This document shows positions 13,228 to 14,918 of a DNA stretch of 14,918 bases, piece after piece (the stretch's first letter is position 1; every line of letters starts with the position of its first letter). The stretch lies in the NCBI GenBank assembly GCA_900551525.1, contig URWD01000028.1, positions 1-14,918 on the forward strand. The letters are read 5' to 3'. The notes beneath the pieces are model-generated. The model did not search any database. It was not told where the DNA came from and was given only the letters and a program-made list of their open reading frames with translations. This stretch comes from an uncultured Mycoplasmatota bacterium (GTDB lineage: Bacteria > Bacillota_I > Bacilli_A > RF39 > UBA660). The translations under genes were made by a program, and so were the position numbers.

Positions 13228-13233
13228 ATTATA
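13228..13233 (-). promoter_or_regulatory. -10 box immediately upstream of the small membrane protein (possible leaderless start)
   Basis: Minus-strand TATAAT with five bases (TAGAT) before the ATG at 13222. No SD can fit between them and no clear -35 is visible. Confidence 0.4.
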
Positions 13234-13241
13234 TGTTTTAC

Positions 13242-13270
13242 TTGTTTTATTATTTATAAAATGATAAAAT
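13242..13270 (+). promoter_or_regulatory. Promoter of the cyclophilin gene
   Basis: -35 TTGTTT (13242-13247), a 17-base spacer and -10 TAAAAT (13265-13270), preceded by TGA (extended -10). It resembles the promoter at 10149-10177. The ATG at 13286 has GGTGAT seven bases upstream. Confidence 0.55.
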
Positions 13271-13285
13271 TAACATGGTGATAGA

Positions 13286-13888
13286 ATGAAAAAAATAATA
13301 ATAATTTTAGTAAGCATATTAAGCTTAACAGGTTGTGGCAAAAAAGAATATGATAATCCAATAGTTACCATGAATATTAAAGATTATGGCACAATAAAAA
13401 TTGAATTATATCCAAAATATGCTCCGAATACAGTTGCCAATTTTGTAAATTTAGTAGAAGAAGGCTTTTATAATGGTAATACATTTCATCGTTTAGTACC
13501 AGGATTTGTACTCCAAGGCGGTGACCCAGAGGGAAATGGTACTGGTGACCCAGGTTACAGTATTAAAGGTGAATTCCGTGAAAATGGTTATACTAAAAAT
13601 ACTTTAAAACATAAAGCGGGTATTATCTCTATGGCAAGAAGTGCATCACCTGATAGTGCTGGTTCACAATTCTTTATAGTTCTAGCAGACTCACAAATGA
13701 TAAGTGCATCACTTGATAATAAATATGCAGCATTTGGTAAAGTAATTGAGGGTATGGACGTTATCAAAAACATTGAAGATAGTGCTGAAGTTAAAGATAG
13801 CCAAACTGGAAAACTAAAAGAAAATATTACAATAGAAAGTGCTACCGTAGATACTTTTGGCAAAGAATATAAAGTAACTAAAGCATAA
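13286..13888 (+). CDS. Cyclophilin-type peptidyl-prolyl isomerase, lipoprotein
   Basis: This 200-residue foldase catalyses cis-trans isomerisation of Xaa-Pro bonds. A lipoprotein signal (MKKIIIILVSILSLTGC) places C17 as the lipidated residue, so the enzyme should work outside the membrane, unlike cytosolic PpiB. The cyclophilin core is complete: YPKYAPNTVANFVNLVEEGF, FHRLVPGFVLQGGDP with the catalytic Arg at 69, GIISMARSASPDSAGSQFFI and FGKVIEGMDVI. It may help fold exported proteins, a role usually taken by PrsA (parvulin type) in Bacilli. It is followed by uppP 39 bases later with no terminator between, so the two may be co-transcribed. Confidence 0.93.
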   Translation: MKKIIIILVSILSLTGCGKKEYDNPIVTMNIKDYGTIKIELYPKYAPNTVANFVNLVEEGFYNGNTFHRLVPGFVLQGGDPEGNGTGDPGYSIKGEFRENGYTKNTLKHKAGIISMARSASPDSAGSQFFIVLADSQMISASLDNKYAAFGKVIEGMDVIKNIEDSAEVKDSQTGKLKENITIESATVDTFGKEYKVTKA

Positions 13889-13927
13889 TTTAAAAGCTAA
13901 AAAATAATATTTAATAAGGAGAATAAC

Positions 13928-14740
13928 ATGAATAATATACTAACATATTTAATACTAGGAATAATCCAAGGTTTAACAGAACCTTTACCAATTTCCAGCT
14001 CAGGACACATATTTCTATTTAAAAATTTATTTAATACCACAATGTTTAATAGTTTAAACTTTGAAATAATTTCCAACTTTGGTTCATTCGTAGCAATCTT
14101 CATTATCTTTTGGAAAGATATCAAAGATTTAGTATCAAGTTTTTTTATTTACATATTTAATAAAGAAAAAAGAAAAGAAACAAAAGACAAATTTAAATAT
14201 TGTTGGTATGTTGTAATAAGTACAATTCCAGTTGGTATCGTAGGTTTTCTATTTAAAGATAAATTAGAAAGTTTATATTCAATCAAAGGTTTAGCATTTG
14301 CCTTTTTAATCACAGCTCTAGCATTATTTATAGTAAGAAATATAAAAGGTGAAAAAGGAGATTATGATATAACGCTAAAAGATGCTATCATAATTGGTCT
14401 ATTTCAAATGGTAACAATAATACCTGGCATAAGTAGAAGTGGAACAGTTTTAGTAGCATGTTTGCTTTGTCATTTAAAAAGAGATACTGCTTTAAAATAT
14501 ACATTTATTTTATATTTTCCAGTAAGTGTTGCCACAATGATTTTAGGAGTTAAGGACCTAGCAAATACCGCAGAACTATCTACTCTTTTAGTACCATACT
14601 TAATTGGAATGATAGCTGCGGGACTAGTAACTTATGTATCATATAAATGGTTAAGTAATTGGGTAAAACAAGGAAAACTATGGAAGTTCTCAATCTATTG
14701 TTTACTACTTGCAATATTCATATTTATATATTTTAGATAA
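13928..14740 (+). CDS. uppP: Undecaprenyl-diphosphatase UppP/BacA
   Basis: This 270-residue polytopic membrane enzyme dephosphorylates undecaprenyl diphosphate to recycle the lipid carrier of cell wall synthesis and can confer bacitracin resistance. The two signature motifs are present: QGLTEPLPISSSGH at residues 14-27 (active-site Glu18, the S-S-S-G-H run) and PGISRSG at 166-172 with the catalytic Arg. The Phe usually found in the 'TEFLP' segment is Pro here; catalytic residues are intact. The length is normal. A clear AAGGAG site precedes the ATG by seven bases. A bidirectional terminator follows. It belongs to the same pathway as the carboxypeptidase at 8096. Confidence 0.95.
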   Translation: MNNILTYLILGIIQGLTEPLPISSSGHIFLFKNLFNTTMFNSLNFEIISNFGSFVAIFIIFWKDIKDLVSSFFIYIFNKEKRKETKDKFKYCWYVVISTIPVGIVGFLFKDKLESLYSIKGLAFAFLITALALFIVRNIKGEKGDYDITLKDAIIIGLFQMVTIIPGISRSGTVLVACLLCHLKRDTALKYTFILYFPVSVATMILGVKDLANTAELSTLLVPYLIGMIAAGLVTYVSYKWLSNWVKQGKLWKFSIYCLLLAIFIFIYFR

Positions 14741-14748
14741 CAAAAAAA

Positions 14749-14797
14749 TGACGGAATATTATCAACCTTACATTGATATTTCTGTCAATTTTTATTT
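14749..14797. terminator. Terminator after uppP (bidirectional)
   Basis: A hairpin pairs TGACGGAATATTATCAA (14749-14765) with TTGATATTTCTGTCA (14773-14787), with a small bulge and one mismatch and a 7-base loop. ATTTTTATTTT follows on the plus strand. The A-run at 14742-14748 gives a T-run on the minus strand for any gene converging from the right. Confidence 0.75.
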
Positions 14798-14847
14798 TAA
14801 CTTTCATAATTATACTTTATATATATATTAAATATTGTTACTAACTT

Positions 14848-14918
14848 TTGCTGACGTCTCTGCCTCGCCTGCACTAACCGCAGACGCGGCAGCCTTTTGT
14901 TTCTCTCAAAGTCTACCT
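14848..14918. other. GC-rich structured segment cut by the window edge
   Basis: The last 70 or so bases contain a GC-rich island inside AT-rich DNA. Pairing is visible: GCTG-A-CGTCT (14850-14859) with AGACG-CGG-CAGC (14882-14893), and an alternative CTGC/GCAG hairpin (14869-14872 with 14880-14883). The frames I translated on the minus strand give only short, unusual peptides with codon use unlike the neighbours and no start with a ribosome binding site. It is probably part of an RNA gene or a regulatory leader. If transcribed on the minus strand, the terminator at 14742-14787 would end it. Confidence 0.35.

Noticed and set aside
13588..13863. Minus-strand frame opposite the cyclophilin
   Set aside because: Lies wholly within the conserved cyclophilin core and has no ribosome binding site or recognisable content.
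14842..14918. C-terminal end of a minus-strand protein or a tmRNA tag
   Set aside because: The possible frames give Ala/Ser-rich or Arg/Gln-rich peptides with codon use unlike the rest of the window and upstream stops in two of three frames; no tmRNA 3' domain follows.
1..14918. Mollicutes genetic code (TGA = Trp)
   Set aside because: TGA ends spmA and the 64-residue membrane protein at positions confirmed by family length or overlap with the next start, and Trp is coded by TGG throughout.
1..14918. CRISPR array, insertion sequence, prophage or integrase
   Set aside because: No spaced direct repeats, transposase or recombinase motifs, or terminal inverted repeats were seen; the only mobile-like trace is the scar at 1747-2189.

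Overview
The window looks like chromosome from a very AT-rich, low-GC Bacillota (Bacilli-like) organism. Intergenic DNA and third codon positions are almost all A/T. Promoters are of the sigma-A type (TTGACA/TATAAT, often with an extended TGn -10 element), ribosome binding sites are of the GGAGG type, and gene order resembles Bacillus subtilis. TGA is used as a stop (spmA, the 64-residue membrane protein), so this is the standard bacterial code and not the Mollicutes code. I infer an uncultured, reduced-genome Bacilli lineage (RF39-like or Erysipelotrichia-like), but taxonomy cannot be fixed from sequence reading alone.

Layout. 1-63: 3' part of tRNA-Asn(GUU) and its terminator. 130-1708: an S1-domain protein (YugI/CvfD type) divergent from a NifU-C-domain Fe-S scaffold (YutI), which converges on a YutH-like spore coat kinase-fold protein. 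1709-2232: a scar holding the C-terminal stub of a surface protein next to a 5'-truncated XRE helix-turn-helix gene. 2233-5710, minus strand: Pro/Val-rich protein, YutD, tail-anchored protein, sporulation protein YunB, and an acidic tail-anchored protein. 5813-6001: [4Fe-4S] ferredoxin. 6022-9169, minus strand: RluB-type pseudouridine synthase, a free-standing structured ncRNA candidate, then spmB, spmA and a DacB-type D-Ala-D-Ala carboxypeptidase. 9272-10083: an unknown 216-residue protein behind a leader with a terminator/antiterminator pair. 10206-11799: tandem paralogues of unknown function. 11803-13222: lipoprotein, DUF3603-like protein, small membrane protein. 13286-14740: cyclophilin lipoprotein and undecaprenyl-diphosphatase UppP. 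14848-14918: a GC-rich structured segment cut by the window edge.

Working together. yutI-yutH-yutD-yunB and fer-rluB-spmB-spmA-dacB correspond to two B. subtilis neighbourhoods. Five genes (yutH, yunB, spmA, spmB, dacB) are known mainly from endospore formation: spore coat, spore maturation and cortex peptidoglycan. UppP and the carboxypeptidase serve the lipid II/peptidoglycan cycle; YutI and ferredoxin serve Fe-S chemistry. The unrecognised genes sitting inside the sporulation cluster are candidate lineage-specific partners.

The most interesting items are the roughly 150-nt ncRNA between spmB and rluB, its near-identical promoter in front of the attenuator-like leader at 9923-10048, the two genes with a -10 box only five bases before ATG (possible leaderless mRNAs), and the tandem paralogue pair. 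No CRISPR array, insertion sequence or complete mobile element was seen.
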